Below, in pieces: positions 26,201-37,376 of a stretch of DNA of 64,000 nucleotides. The DNA lies in NCBI GenBank assembly GCA_013398955.1, contig VWPU01000938.1:1-64000 (forward strand). Reading direction: 5' to 3'. The notes under the pieces are model-generated. The model searched no databases, had not been told where the DNA came from, and saw only the letters and a list, made by a program, of their open reading frames with translations. The stretch comes from Callaeas wilsoni. Taxonomy: Eukaryota; Chordata; Aves; Passeriformes; Callaeidae. Every line of letters starts with the position of its first letter. Within the stretch, counting starts at the first letter, position 1. The position numbers and the translations under genes are program-made.

Positions 26201-29200
26201 ATTAAAAAAAACTCCATTTTTGCAGGGTTATTTACCTACTTCAGTCTCACCCAATGGATTACAGTTCAAGAATGCTTTTTGCAATCACAACATCTGACAC
26301 CTCTGTGAGTTGCTGAATTGCTCTTTTAGCTTTTTACCTCTTATTAAAATCAAATGTTGTCTGCTTAACTGCATGAGCTTCAACCTGTGGCCTTTGCCTC
26401 TGTGTTTTGGATGGTTTGTGATTTGTGTGAGCTGTGTTTTCCCCCCTTCACCAACCTTTGGGTTAAAACTCTTTTTCATTAGATTTTGCTGCTAACTGTT
26501 GAGGGCAGCCCTTGAACTCTGGGTTTTCTAAATTTATTGCTGAAATTATCTAAAACAACTTCATGAAACATTTTCTAGAGAGTGCCTTAAGCTGGTGGAA
26601 GACATTGGCTCACTTTGGGTGGAATTAAAGCAGAGTGGTGAAATTGCTTCAGCAGAACCTTAACCTCCAGTTTTTCCACACTTACTGTGATATCGATCAC
26701 AAATATTTTTCTTGCCTGTATTAATAGTCTTAAATCTAGAAAACTACAGGGTTCTGTACATCCAGGATGATCCTTTAGTTGTTCAGCCTGTTGTTGTGAC
26801 TTTGGGGCTGTGTTTTCTCCCTCAGCCCTTCGGTGACACTCAGCTGACGTTTGCTCACAGGACCAGAGCCTTCAGGTGCTTGCTCTACCTGGCAGATACC
26901 AACACTGTGGAATCACTCTTCAAGAAACCCATCGAGAAAGTCAAGTAAGATGAATTTTTTTACAGATTATTAAAGCAACAGAAGGACATTTTCAGTGATA
27001 TCCTGAGCTTGGATACGTGGATTAAAATATAAACATCGCTTAACTCCTGCTTTGGGGGTTTATTTTCACAGGTATTTTCTGAAGTGCTGCATTTATCTGG
27101 CAGAGTTTGAGGTCTTGAATGTTCCATATACTTATGAATCATTCCACAGGAGTCCTAAGGAAGGCATGATTAAAGGCCTATGGAAGAACCACAGTCACGA
27201 ACCCAGGGTAGGATTTTTAAATCCTTTGTGAGTTTTGTTACACACTGTGAATTTACACCTCTCTGCAAAAGGCTTTTCTAAGCACACGTTGCTCCAATGC
27301 ACTCTGGAAATGACAGATAAAAGCTTTACCCTTCCTACAATTAGAAAACAAAATGATACCACATTTAGATGGCTTTGGTTTTGTTTCTCCCATGTGTACA
27401 GTAATTTTGCAAGTGGCTTGGAAAGGTTTGAAGATCATGAATTTCTGGTAAAATGCAGCATGTCCTTGCTCCCCTCCAGGCTGTGAGACTGGTGACAGAG
27501 CTTAGTTTAGAATACCAAGTCTATGATCCCCAGCTCTGGAATGGCCTCCTGCAGAAACTCCTGGGCTTCAATATGGTAAGGAATTTTTAAGGCTAAAATC
27601 CTGCAGCAAGGCGAGAAAAAGGCTGGGTTTATCCAAGGACTTCTGAAGAATGGGAAAGATGCAGAAATATAAACCAGGATCACTTTGGGCTCTGAGATAC
27701 TGAGCTGGTGAAGATTCCAGGAATTTGTGTTTTAGCACTGAATTTTGATCTTAAATTTTTACACTCGTTATACTTTTTCTTTTAAAGCCTTTCAGAGTAA
27801 ATCCTATGGTAATAAATTGAAATTTTTCTTCATATTATTATCAATTTGTAACATAATAGGCACGTTCTTGTGTGCAGATATATACAAACTCTGCATACAA
27901 GTATTTACATCTGTGTTCATGTACACATACACTAAACACGACCCCTAAAATGTATTTATGATGATGGAAATCCTGATTGTTGCCATTCACAATCCTAATT
28001 GCCTGTGACTGTCAAACATTACATAAAGTGGCTGCAGCCTAAGGAGGTAACAGATGTACCTGGCAGTGTGGTTGATAATTTCATTTACTAAACTACAAAG
28101 CAAATTCCCACAGGTATCAAAGGAACCCAGGTACCTTAAGAAACTCTTAAGTTTGCATCCTGCAGACAAAGCAAGCTAAATGCAGTTCTGTAGATTAGTG
28201 CCAAATCTTCAGAAACATCAAAATATTCAAATTTTTTTTTCTAGATTCAGTATCTAAGAAGAGTTTTGGTTGTAATTACTGGGATTCCTTCATTGTGGGA
28301 GGTAAGCAAATACTGTCTGGCTTCTCATCTTTTTCTTCACTTAACAGGAATTTGGAGTTTGTGTGTCAGCCATGGGTTGGTTCCTTTTGAATTCCTGTTA
28401 TTCCTATGACAGTGCAGTATGTCAGTAAACATTGGACAGAATCATTTTGCCATCAGTCAGAATATGCCTAAATCTTAGACTCTGAGCTAAGGAAAACAAT
28501 GTTAGGGAATAATTCATCCAGGATAAATAAAAAGGAATATTGACGGGCTTCTTCCAGGTGCAGGAGGTCGGGGTGTCTGTGTTTACAACCCACTTGGTTA
28601 CACCTGGTTTTGGATGTTAATTGAAAAAAAAACTTTGTTGCCAACAGATTCCCAGCTTCAGTCGAGCCTGGCGCAGCGTGGTGCTGTCCCCCTTCCTCAC
28701 AGGTAGGGTTGTAACTCACTGTCCTGCTCCTGGAGTAACCTGCTTGCAGATTTACTCCACCCTGCTCTCTTTCTTTCTCAGCCTCGTGTCCACCAAGTCC
28801 CAAACAGCTCCAGGAGTGCCGGGAGTGCTTTGTGACCCTGCTCAAGTGAGTTCCTGGTCCTGACCTGCCACTGCTCCTGGACAGTCTGTCCATGACCACA
28901 CTGCCATTGCCTTTCCGGTGTAAAAAGCACATTGTTCCATTATTTTATTCACCACAACGCTCTGACTTGCTCAAAAGAGCCACGGTTAGGGTTAGAGCCT
29001 GACTTGGACCAAAAGTTGGTTAGGAAATAGAACAGGTTTGGGTTGGGAGGGACCCTAAAGATTATTTGGAGAGGGATCCTACACTGCTGTGCAGACACAT
29101 CTGTACCAAAGCTCTGCTCTGGGCAGGTGGCCAACAACTCCCCTCAAAATAGGACCTTGGCTGCTTAGAAAGAGAAACTGGAGTTGTGGTTTGAGGTCTT

Positions 29201-32200
29201 TTTCAGGCTAGAAAATCCTGGTGCATTTGTATTCAGTGAACCTTCAATTTGCTTGGCCGTTTCTGAAATTAATGTGAGGTAGAAAGGTGTTGTCCCCCTG
29301 ACTCTCAAAGCTCAGGGCAGTTGTGCTGGCAGCACTGAGCCACCCAGTTAAACAAATGACAGCTGAGAACCCCCCTCCTGATCTCCTGAAGGTGTCCTGT
29401 CCTGGCTGACCTGGATATCGCTGGAATTGCCAAACAATACACCCAGCTGGACCTCCCAGCTTTCGCCCTGGGGTGCCTCTTGGTCATTCCTCACTCCGAG
29501 AAGCGAGAGCAGCAAATTCAGGTAAATCAGAAGTTTTGTGTCCTGTCTCTGCAAGGGAAATGTCTTTAAGCATGTCCTGCTCACCAGAGACTGTCAAAGG
29601 TGGGAAACTCAGAATTCCAGTTAACTTAAACACATCCCTGCTGATGAAGGCTCAACATTTCCCACCCACAAAGGCTTCTAAAGGGATCACGTGAACACTT
29701 CCTCTTCTTACTTCTTTTAAAGCTTCAGTCATCCCCAGTAGCTTTGTCATATGACTTTGCCCTTAGAGAATTTGAGGATGTTTTAGGGGATCCCACCCAT
29801 AAAACACATGGGGGGAACAAAAAACCCAAAACAGTAAAACTCAAGCCATAGCAGATTGTAAGAAAAGTACTGAATCCTGCTTTGGGAGGGTGTTGAGTTG
29901 AAAGCTCCTGACTTCCAAGGAAGATGTCTGATATGAACCCCAAGTTCTGACACAAACCTTCTGCCTTAAAGCCATATCCTCACCACCCATGAACCTTGAC
30001 ATTTTCCTTTCTTTTCTGTTTCCATTCATTTATGCTCTGCATTGTTCTCCCAGATGAAGCATTATAGGTTGTTCCCATATTTGTCACCAGCAAAGTGGGA
30101 CCAGTAAAGGCACCTTAAATTCTTAGACTTCCAGTCATTACACTCAGAAATGTTGCCCCAAATCACAGCCTAAGTGTAAGGCATTCAGCCTGCTGGCAAT
30201 GAGTCAAAAAATCCTGTGACAGCAACAGCAAAACACCATTTGAGAGTTAAAAGCAACACCCTCAGTCCAACCACACAGATCCTGGTGTGATAATTCTACG
30301 TTTGCACCTAGAATTTCAAAGTATTTCTGAATGAATCAAATATTTGTTCTGAAGGGAGAGCTCCTACTTTAGTCAATCACAGAATAATAATGTTTTGTAA
30401 CTTATTTTCACAAGGGTTTGTTATCAGCCTGTAAGAAAGAAACTGTGCTGCAGCAATTGGATGAACACATGGACACTGGAGAACTGGTAGCATTTGCTTC
30501 CCAGGTAAATAAATAAAATTTACTTCACCTGCCTTTGACTTGGAGGCTTTTTTGCTAGGGAAGTGTACACAGGACCTTCTTTTCTCTCCCCTCTGATCTT
30601 GTCCAGCCTTACTTGACATAACGCTCCAAAAATGTAAAATACTTGTAAAATGTGTTTTTATTTAGGTTGTGCAACTGAAAAGCTTTTTGTGTGTACCCAG
30701 TGCTGTGTTCTGGGCTGGCCCTGTTTGGAGGGCAGCAGAACCACCTTGGTTTTTCTAAATAAATATTTGAAGCTAAAAGGCCAGAGGGTTTAGGAAACTG
30801 CACTTTTGCCTTGCCTTGAGCTGCCTCCCTATGGGCAAGTTTAACTCATGTCCCTCTCTGAATCTGGGATCAGTTTTCATAAAATCTGCCATTTCACAGC
30901 CCTTATAAAAATAAAATATAATAAAAAAAAAACCACCCCGATTCTTTATAGAGTCCATTATGAAAACTATGAGCTCTTTCCATTCAAAAGTAAAATCTCT
31001 TTTGTCTAAAGTATTAACACTTTTCGTTACTAAAACTCAAATCTACAGATCAGCTCTTTAGTTTTGGACAGTATCATCAAGGAGAAGCTCTATGAACAGT
31101 TCTGGAAAACCAAATATTATCCTCTGTTGAAGCAACGCCTGATAAACACCCACAGAGTGAAAGAGCTAGTGGATTATTTTGCCAAAAACAACTGGTAAGT
31201 TCATAAATGGTAAAAAAACATGTGTAACTGGCAGCAATTACAGGAATTAAAACTCAATTTTATTTAATTTTCATCTGTTTGAAGCCATGGAGGTTTTCTA
31301 GTACTTAGTAAAAATCCAAGGATTTTTAAAGCACTGGTAAGTTAAATAAAGAAATAAATTTCACCTCACTACTTTGATTACTTAGGATAGAGTTTTACAG
31401 CCATTCAAGACCAAGTAACAGATTGTTAAGCCTGGACTAGCAGCAGATCAAATGCAGTTAAAATAGAAGCAACCAGAGAGAAATAATCAAAATCTTGACC
31501 TTACCTTTAGGTGAATCCAGCTCAGGGGCATCACAGAATCACAGCTTCAGCAATAAGAACACTCAGAAAAAAAAATAAATGAGCTGCCTGTACTGAAGAG
31601 TTGGGAATTGGTTGTTTTGCCACGAAGTTTTCAAGAATGAGAAGCACCTCTCGTGCTCCACTTAAATCGCAAAGGGGCCTGGGCTGGGCCCCGCTCACCT
31701 GTGGGTGTCTCACAGCACCTGGGCTCCTCTCACACCTGGGCACAGCCCAAGCCCTCGGCGTGCCAGGGCACTGTTGCCACTGATCCCAATAAACATTTAA
31801 AATCTAGAATATATTGATTTTATTAACAGCCCTGGGGGAAAAGCCTGGCTTGTTTTCTCTACTGGGAAATGACAGGGCCCATCTGACTTCAAAACCATGG
31901 GATCGTACTTTGTTTTTCTACTTCTGCTGTCTAAATTGTTGGCTTTTTAGAGAGCTTCATTTGACAAACTTGATCAACTTCTGCCTCTTACAGCCTTGAT
32001 GATGCAACAGCCCTGATTCAAGAGTACAGAGAGCAATGTGGAAATCCTGCTCTGGCAGACATCCCAGCATCTGATCTTCTGCAGGTAAAACAAACAACTT
32101 CTGCACCCCAGGCAGTATCTTCTCCTTTTTCTCTAAAGAATTTCACCCAACTTTTTGCAAAAAACCTTTTTAGCTGATCTTCTTTAGTAACATGCATTGC

Positions 32201-32385
32201 ATATAATAAAACTTCATTAATTCAAATCATTCGTTTTACCTGAACCCAGTCTGTGCCATGCTAAGCATGACACTTCCAAGCCTTGGATCACATTCCATTT
32301 TCCTAAGCCCTATTAATATTGTTCTTTCACCTTCCAGATGTACCTGAATGGATCAGAGGGGTCCTGTGTCCTGGAAGTGGCATAA
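1702..32385 (+). CDS. KNTC1: KNTC1 (Rod), kinetochore-associated protein 1, complete, 63 coding exons
   Basis: KNTC1 is the Rod subunit of the RZZ complex (Rod, Zwilch, ZW10). RZZ builds the outer-kinetochore corona and recruits Spindly, dynein and MAD1 for the spindle checkpoint. Identity rests on collinear similarity to vertebrate KNTC1 along the whole length, from MWNDVELLLNDDTG at the start through VDVVGMCQEKQFLVVGERSG, WAVAMAHKIAQEFP and GMIKGLWKNHSHEP. The 63 exons sum to 6675 nt, or 2224 residues plus stop, close to human (2209). All junctions are GT/AG and keep frame, with no stop or frameshift. The start at 1702 follows an acceptor at 1694-1695. An in-frame ATG at 1672 is probably intronic. 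Expected architecture: N-terminal beta-propeller (about 1-370), long alpha-solenoid, Rod C-terminal domain (about 1590-2140). Exon coordinates are in the four block entries below. Confidence 0.97.
8307..14876 (+). CDS. KNTC1: KNTC1 coding exons 17-32 (residues 463-994)
   Basis: Exons: 8307-8396, 8924-8989, 9344-9405, 9813-9924, 10630-10773, 10992-11048, 11131-11232, 11467-11583, 12043-12186, 12454-12552, 12980-13083, 13202-13307, 13677-13811, 14228-14347, 14661-14730, 14809-14876. The block is predicted alpha-helical solenoid. Strongly conserved stretches include EFLNNED, CAQYLWLRHQ, ILAKWLEQAARNLELTDK, VVPWSAAVEQLVKQHLEM and MEMKKLLRAYGIR. Between the exons ending at 11583 and starting at 12043, both phase 0, lies a candidate extra in-frame exon (11815-11901), which I have not included in the 2224-residue count. 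Confidence 0.94.
11815..11901 (+). other. KNTC1: Candidate alternative (cassette) exon of KNTC1
   Basis: Inside the intron between 11583 and 12043 is an 87-nt open segment with a pyrimidine-rich acceptor ending TTTGCAG at 11814 and a weak donor, GTTTGT, from 11902. It encodes 29 hydrophilic residues (begins VTADRLLWNKDWQQK). Both flanking exons are phase 0, so inclusion would keep the frame. Human KNTC1 as I know it joins the flanking exons directly. It may be a lineage-specific cassette exon or chance. Confidence 0.3.
15248..24106 (+). CDS. KNTC1: KNTC1 coding exons 33-48 (residues 995-1731)
   Basis: Exons: 15248-15540, 15731-15903, 16090-16187, 16991-17129, 17596-17652, 18178-18341, 18840-18947, 19639-19767, 20350-20466, 20855-20964, 21188-21398, 22057-22146, 22423-22594, 23012-23070, 23213-23429, 24033-24106. 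The acceptor for the third of these is at 16088-16089, not at 16039-16040, because only the former keeps frame (Ser-Ala-Asp-Leu across the junction). Recognisable segments are NLALGYCTVLPKEE, STKDLVMSLSGILYK, LKHLKSYTRISPPVDLE and SIVNPEWAVAMA. Residues around the exons at 16991-18341 are poorly conserved relative to mammals. The Rod C-terminal domain begins within this block. Confidence 0.93.
17670..17735 (-). mobile_element. CR1 LINE 3'-end fragment in a KNTC1 intron
   Basis: The stretch starting GTGGGAAGGGACCTTAACAA and continuing with an AATCCA-like segment resembles the minus orientation of the avian CR1 3' untranslated end (a GGTTGGAAGGGACC...ATCCAACC pattern). It starts about 18 bases after the donor of the KNTC1 exon ending at 17652. 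It is short and diverged. Confidence 0.55.
19005..19260 (-). mobile_element. CR1 LINE 3' fragment in a KNTC1 intron
   Basis: The run CTGGAAAAGACCCTTGAGAT followed by CATGGAGTCCAACC is the hallmark minus-orientation 3' end of avian CR1. The following sequence (GTCTTTAAACACCTTTAGTG, then GATGG...CTCAGCCATTTCCCTG) matches the adjacent CR1 3' region. It is diverged and 5'-truncated, so it is an old copy. It is not coding. Confidence 0.85.
23645..23770 (-). mobile_element. CR1 LINE 3' fragment in a KNTC1 intron
   Basis: The sequence reads in CR1 minus orientation: a weakened GGAAGGACC-type start, then ACCAGGTTGCTCCAAGCCCC and ATCCAGCCTGGCCCTG, which are typical CR1 3' segments. It is a truncated, diverged copy within the intron between the KNTC1 exons ending at 23429 and starting at 24033. 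Confidence 0.75.
25036..32385 (+). CDS. KNTC1: KNTC1 coding exons 49-63 (residues 1732-2224 and stop)
   Basis: Exons: 25036-25246, 25354-25463, 25820-25869, 26226-26304, 26826-26944, 27072-27207, 27480-27575, 28245-28301, 28648-28702, 28782-28845, 29392-29521, 30415-30504, 31049-31194, 31994-32084, 32338-32385. These encode most of the Rod C-terminal region. Conserved stretches include IGKPANLIVLLYEHPSIDQR, QLTFAHRTRAF, ESLFKKPIEKVK and WNGLLQKLLGFNM. The last exon encodes 15 residues beginning MYLNGSEG, then TAA at 32383-32385. The very C-terminus is shorter and different from the mammalian end, as is common for tails of this family. Confidence 0.93.
29035..29110 (-). mobile_element. Short CR1 LINE fragment in a KNTC1 intron
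   Basis: The piece GGGTTGGGAGGGACCCTAAA followed by GATTATTTGG resembles the CR1 3' end in minus orientation, with decay after about 50 bases. It lies in the intron before the KNTC1 exon at 29392. It was identified by the GGTTGGGAGGGACC core only. Confidence 0.55.
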
Positions 32386-32975
32386 ATCGGGTGGAGAGTT
32401 CCCCTTTTCCCTGGTCCCTCTCCTGGCAGGAGGGGGGGCTGTGCATTCACAACTCTTGTACTGCTCAAGAGAGCACCAGCCTAAAACCCCAAAGCTTTTA
32501 CCAAGAGCGTCCACGACCTCTCCACGTTTTCCAGCTGTTCTAGGCTGCTTCTCCTCCATTCTCCACCCCCAAGAGAACAGTTCAGATTCACAGCAGAATT
32601 TCCTGTTTGTAGTCAACAGTTCCTACTCAGCACTTTAACTTTGGGAAGGAGTAAAGTTTATTTCCTTTACTTCTGTATTTCTCCATGTTCAGGCCTGCTG
32701 TCAGGATTGCCCTGAGATGTCATCACAACAATAAAACCTTGCCCTCACTGTGCTAAACTTTTATAACACTGCAGGGGCTGTGGTTCACGTAAAATACTTT
32801 GCAGACAAATTGTAAGGGTAACTTTACAAACTTATGTATCAATTTTAGCCTTGCAGTAAAAAGAAAGACTTACGCATCAATTTTGGCCCTTTACAGTATT
32901 CTATAAACATCTTAATTATGAGTTTGTCAATAAACTGATGTTCCAGTCAATAAAATTCCCTGAATATCATGTGCC
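32386..32975 (+). other. KNTC1: KNTC1 3' untranslated region with poly(A) signals
   Basis: After the TAA at 32383-32385 there is no further splice logic. AATAAA signals occur at 32730-32735, 32929-32934 and 32949-32954, so the transcript probably ends near 32755 or 32975. The extent is inferred from these signals. Confidence 0.65.
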
Positions 32976-33780
32976 AAGGTTTTCTTTTCAACTTTGCTCT
33001 AACTGCATGAAGTGCAATTAGCCAGAGGTTCCTGAGACACCAGCCTGAAATATCTTTTTGTCCAGGGCAAAGCAGGTTTATTTTGAATAGAAATAAGTTA
33101 TTTAGTCAGCTCATGACACAGAAATAAGGGTTCCAGCTGATGGAAAAGTCATGATCCAAAGGCCAAGGAAACTGCCCCCCCATCCTAAAAGTTCAGCTGT
33201 GGGAGACAAAAGGTAAAACTCGGTTTTGTTGGAAAGTTACAGCAGTTGTGAGAAAGGGGAGCTGTTAAATACATTCAGGTCCCTGCAGCTGTGGGAACGG
33301 AGGAGCCACAAGGTGCAGCTGTCTTGAACAACTCCTGTTTATCTTCAGCAGCTTTGAGTCAGGTGGAATTACATCACTGAGAGCCTCTGTGCGTGGAGCA
33401 GAGTGCACACACGTGGAGTGTCCGATGTGAGCCACACAGAAAGGTTACAGAGTTAACGAGATCATCGTTCATGAAAGCACAGGGACATCTGGAACTGCTT
33501 TGATCAGAGAAAGACTCAAACGTTGCACAGTGAAATTATGAGGTAATTGTAATCCTTTCAGAGTCTATCAAGCCACTTTGCTCCTTTAACTTAGCCGAGA
33601 ACATTAAACTGAGAAAATTAAATATAAACTGGATTCTGGAGCAAACCCAGCCTGGTCTCAGAGCCCTCAATCTCTGTTCAAGGCATCCCTTAGAAGCTGA
33701 ACACCAAACCACAGCCTCAGCCTTCGACAAACCACCACAACTGCTGCATTCTTCCCCAACAACACCTCACCAAGCTCAGC
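32976..33780. other. Intergenic spacer between the convergent KNTC1 and VPS29 genes
   Basis: About 0.8 kb separates the last KNTC1 poly(A) signal from that of VPS29. I see no conserved ORF, RNA gene or clear repeat in it. Confidence 0.6.
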
Positions 33781-34017
33781 TTTTCTATGAAGTGGAGTTT
33801 ATTACAACATTAAGGAACAGTATTCAGACAGTTATCTTAATGGAGTATTTTACAAATCAATTCATACAGAGAAAAGCAAACACGAGGTTGTTTAAATTCA
33901 TGTCAAGTTACATTGTTAAGCTGTTAGCGACAGTGCAGGGCTGTAAACGAGCAATCAAGTTCTGGAACTTGCAGTTCAGAAGGAGATGGTAAAAACAGCA
34001 GACAAGCAAAAACATTT
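33781..34017 (-). other. VPS29: VPS29 3' untranslated region
   Basis: Below the VPS29 stop codon (34020-34018 on the minus strand) the first poly(A) signal is AATAAA read on the minus strand at 33803-33798. This gives a short 3' UTR of about 230 bases ending near 33780. Confidence 0.65.
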
Positions 34018-37000
34018 TTAGGACTTCTTGTACTCAATTCTTTCTACCTTCACATCATCTCCAATTAGTTGATAGACATATGTAACTACTGTAGAAGCCT
34101 GGATGTCCATCAGCACAAATGAAGGAATGATGTTGCTGGAAAGAGAGGAAAAAGTTCATAGTGACTGTGTCTATAACCCCCTTAGCAGTGTTTTAGCACT
34201 ATTTAGCAGAAATCACTGTAAGAAAACTGGGTATCAATTCTGTGAGCACAGCACATGAGATCTGAGGCTGTGAGTATTTCATGTTTCAGTCCAGGAGATG
34301 GAGCAAGTACAGCTGTGGAAGTTACACAACTGCAACTATCCCCTCCCATTTAAATCAGGAATGTTAACCCTCAGGAGTTTGTAATTCCGTTTTGTTACAA
34401 AAAAAAAAACCAAACAAAAAAATCCCCCCAATCCACACTTACTTCTCTAAGGCATGGTAAGCTCCTGTGGCTGATCCTGGGTTGATATAGAATTTGTTTT
34501 CGTGTTCAAACGCCTCAAATTTGTGTGTGTGTCCTGAAATGAGGATGTCCACATCAAACTGCCTCTGGAGCAGTGCCAGGCTGGCCATGTCACCCCAGGG
34601 GATCACCTGGTGGCCATGAATCAGCCCAATTTTGAACTGTCCAACAGTCACAACTTTCTGTTCGGGATAATTCAGGTTCTAAAAATCAACAAAACACAAC
34701 AAACCCAATTAGACAGATTTATATCTACAACCAACCCCATGCAACACCAAGAAGGGGAGAGCTCAGGAACTCATTTCACCACTTTTACTTGAATGAACCC
34801 CAAATGTCGCCTTAATGTAAAAGATACCCCAAAAAAAAAACCAGACACTACCTCATCAAAGTCCCCTCTGACAACATGAACATCCCCAGCCAGGGTCTTG
34901 AGGTAGTCATAGGTGTCCTTGGTGCAGAGGTTCCCCGTGCACAGGATGTGTTGGATCTTCCCAGGCACCAGCAGCTTTTTGAACTTGGCCGGGAGGCTGT
35001 TGCAGCGATGGGGGATGTGGAGGTCTCCCAGCACCAGCACCAACTTCAGGGGCAGGGTGGGGAGAGAGGGTCAGAGACACGGGTTAGGCACAGCCAGCAC
35101 TGCGAGCTCTGCACAGCCTCAGCTCTGCTTCTGGACCTAGAAGCTGCCAGAGTCAGGGTGGAATATTGCTCTGTTCCAAGGGTCTTTGCCACACCATGAC
35201 CAGAGGGGGCTTTACAAACAAGCCTCCAGAATTCTTTGTGTTTCGTTGCTGAAAGCCAGCAGTGCCAGATCACACATTCCTGTTGTACTGCCTTAGGTAT
35301 TTCACACAAAACTGGGAACTGCCACAAACCATCCCACTTTTCTTTTTTTCTCTCCAGCACAACATTTCAAGCACAGACCTGGCTAAACTGCAGCCACTTC
35401 TCTTAAAAAAAAAAACCTCTTCACCCAAGTTTCCCTCCCCTTACTAAAAAAAATAATAAAATTTCCAAAACATTTTTAAAAAGCAGCAGATTTGCAACAC
35501 GTGTTAATAGCTGACCAGAAGAGGAAGCGTGTTCAGAGTCCTCACTGCAGAAACCACTGAAAACGTGAATAAAGCTAAAAAAACAACAACAAAATACAAA
35601 CAGGGCAGAGAAGCCAACCCAGGGCACTGCACAGAGTGTTCCTGGTACCACTTCTGTACATTTAGAGTTTCAATACGACAGATGCCAGAATAAAAATGTA
35701 GTGGGGGCTTCAAAATGAAGGATTGAGATGATGCAAGGCCATGGCTTAACACCACAGGCTTTAAATCCGCAAATAAAGCAATAATGTGAGCAACACGGGG
35801 CAAATTCACTGTGCAAGAAGGGCATGAGAAGCTTTAAAAAGCAGGGAATGTTATGGCACTGCACTGGGGAATCCCTGCATCTGGACACTCTGGGAACTCC
35901 AGGAATATTACAGAGATTTTACCCTCCACTTCATGTCAGTGAGGCAGTTCCTAAAATGACACCCCTCAAACGTGGTTTGTAAAGGACACGGCCCAGATTT
36001 ATTTCTCTAAACAAATATAACTAGGCTACGAAATGGTAATTTTTAAAGATTTTTTTTTTTTTCATGTATTTTTAGGCCATATAATTACCTGCAGGCCAAC
36101 AGTCCTCGAAAAGGCAGAGGGAACGTGGGTGGTATTTTTGATTGGTTTGGGGTTTTTTTCTTTATTAAGAACATCTCTTAATGTTCTTAATTCACCATCA
36201 AAGCCATCTGGAGACAGATGGTTGAAAGTACTGATAAAGCAATACAAAAGCTTTTTAATCAACGAGTGACCAATTTAAAATTAAACCAGGAGAGGGGGGG
36301 AAAACAAAAAAAAAAGACATTTTTGATGGTCTTTGAAGAGCAACAAGTGGGTAACAGTGATTTTGATTAATAAGTGGTAATAGATAGATTGTCTTAGTCC
36401 TACGTAAGGGACTCAAATGTGCAGTACCAGTTATATATTTGGTGTTTAATAAAATTATCCTGCCACTTGCACACGCCAGCGAGCCAGCAGTGTGCGCACT
36501 CAACACAGACATTCCCTTTGCTGACCAACTCTCAGCCCCACGTTTCCCCAAAAACCACATTCACTACAGAAAACCTTGGCAAGCTGCAGTAACCAACCCA
36601 AACTCACAGCACTGCCGCGTCTTTAATCACCCCAGGTACCTGAGGGGCGGAGAATGATTAAAAAAACCTGGATTTTACCAGGAATTTGGGTGTGATCCGG
36701 AGCGCGGATTGACCGGCAGCCCCGAAATTCATCCGAGCCACCTGCCACTGCCACGGAGCCACACAACGAGCCCTTCCCACCAGCCAAGGAGTAACTTACT
36801 CTGTGCCCAGCCTGATTGGAATGAAGGAGCCGATTGCAGGAGATGAGAAACAGGGCGGAACATGATCAATGTTAAACGAGAGGAAGCAACAGAAGAGAAA
36901 ACACAGCCAAATGAACGGGCAAATAATAATTAATGAATTGTCGATGTTATGAAAGAAGCGTTAAATTTTAAAAAGGAAAAAAAAAATAATAATAATGCGA

Positions 37001-37219
37001 TTACGATAAAATTAATGCGAATTATAAACGGGGTTACTGCGGTGACGGCCCGGCCCTCACTCCCTGGGGGCCTCGCCTTAGCTGGGGCCCGCCCTCCCGC
37101 CCGCTCTCCCCCGGCTCGGCCGGGTCGGGCCCGGCTCCTGTGGCCGTGCCGGGGGTCCCGGTGTCCCGGGGGGTTCCCGGAGGGCTCTGGGGGTGCCGGG
37201 GTCCCCCCGCTCTCACCAT
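34018..37219 (-). CDS. VPS29: VPS29, retromer/commander subunit, complete, 5 coding exons
   Basis: VPS29 is a metallophosphoesterase-fold scaffold that binds VPS35 in retromer and VPS35L in retriever/commander, sorting cargo from endosomes. Coding exons in transcript order: 37219-37217 (ATG only), 36811-36800 (microexon), 35043-34852, 34678-34443, 34135-34018, total 561 nt, 186 residues plus stop. Splice sites are GT/AG and phases agree. Fold motifs are present: [47 protein letters not shown] and [15 protein letters not shown]. The end is VERIEYKKS, as in mammals. The length equals the longer human isoform, which carries the same extra residues from the microexon. Without it the protein is 182 residues. 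The only notable change is GAYHALENN for GAYNALETN. The gene runs convergent to KNTC1 and divergent from RAD9B. Confidence 0.97.
35044..36799 (-). other. VPS29: VPS29 intron 2
   Basis: This intron of about 1.75 kb lies between the microexon and the exon encoding the GDLHIPHR motif. Its AT-rich sequence has A- and T-runs (35406-35420, 36050-36062). I see no coding exon, RNA gene or recognisable transposon in it. Confidence 0.7.
36800..36811 (-). CDS. VPS29: VPS29 12-nt alternative microexon (Ala-Gly-His-Arg)
   Basis: On the minus strand a pyrimidine-rich acceptor (CTTCATTCCAATCAG) precedes GCTGGGCACAGA, followed by a perfect donor GTAAGT. The 12 bases insert Ala-Gly-His-Arg after the initiator Met, reproducing the human long isoform (MAGHRLVLV...). 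Being a multiple of three with phase-0 flanks, it can be included or skipped without a frameshift. Confidence 0.9.
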
Positions 37220-37345
37220 CGCGCCCGCTCCGCTCCGGCCCTCCCGGAACCGCCCGGCGCCGCCCCCGCTACGGCGCCTGCGAAGGGACAACACAGCGCC
37301 GAACGCGCCCGTGCCGCGCTCCGCACTCACTGGGCTTTTACACGC
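37020..37345. promoter_or_regulatory. VPS29: VPS29 CpG-island promoter and first exon
   Basis: The sequence changes abruptly from AT-rich to GC/CpG-rich at about 37035 and back after about 37345. The VPS29 initiator ATG (37219-37217, minus strand) with its donor GTGAGA lies inside. This is the VPS29 side of a divergent promoter shared with RAD9B, which starts 0.93 kb away. Confidence 0.7.
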
Positions 37346-37376
37346 GTGAGAGGAGAGTTCTCCGCAAAACGAGCCC

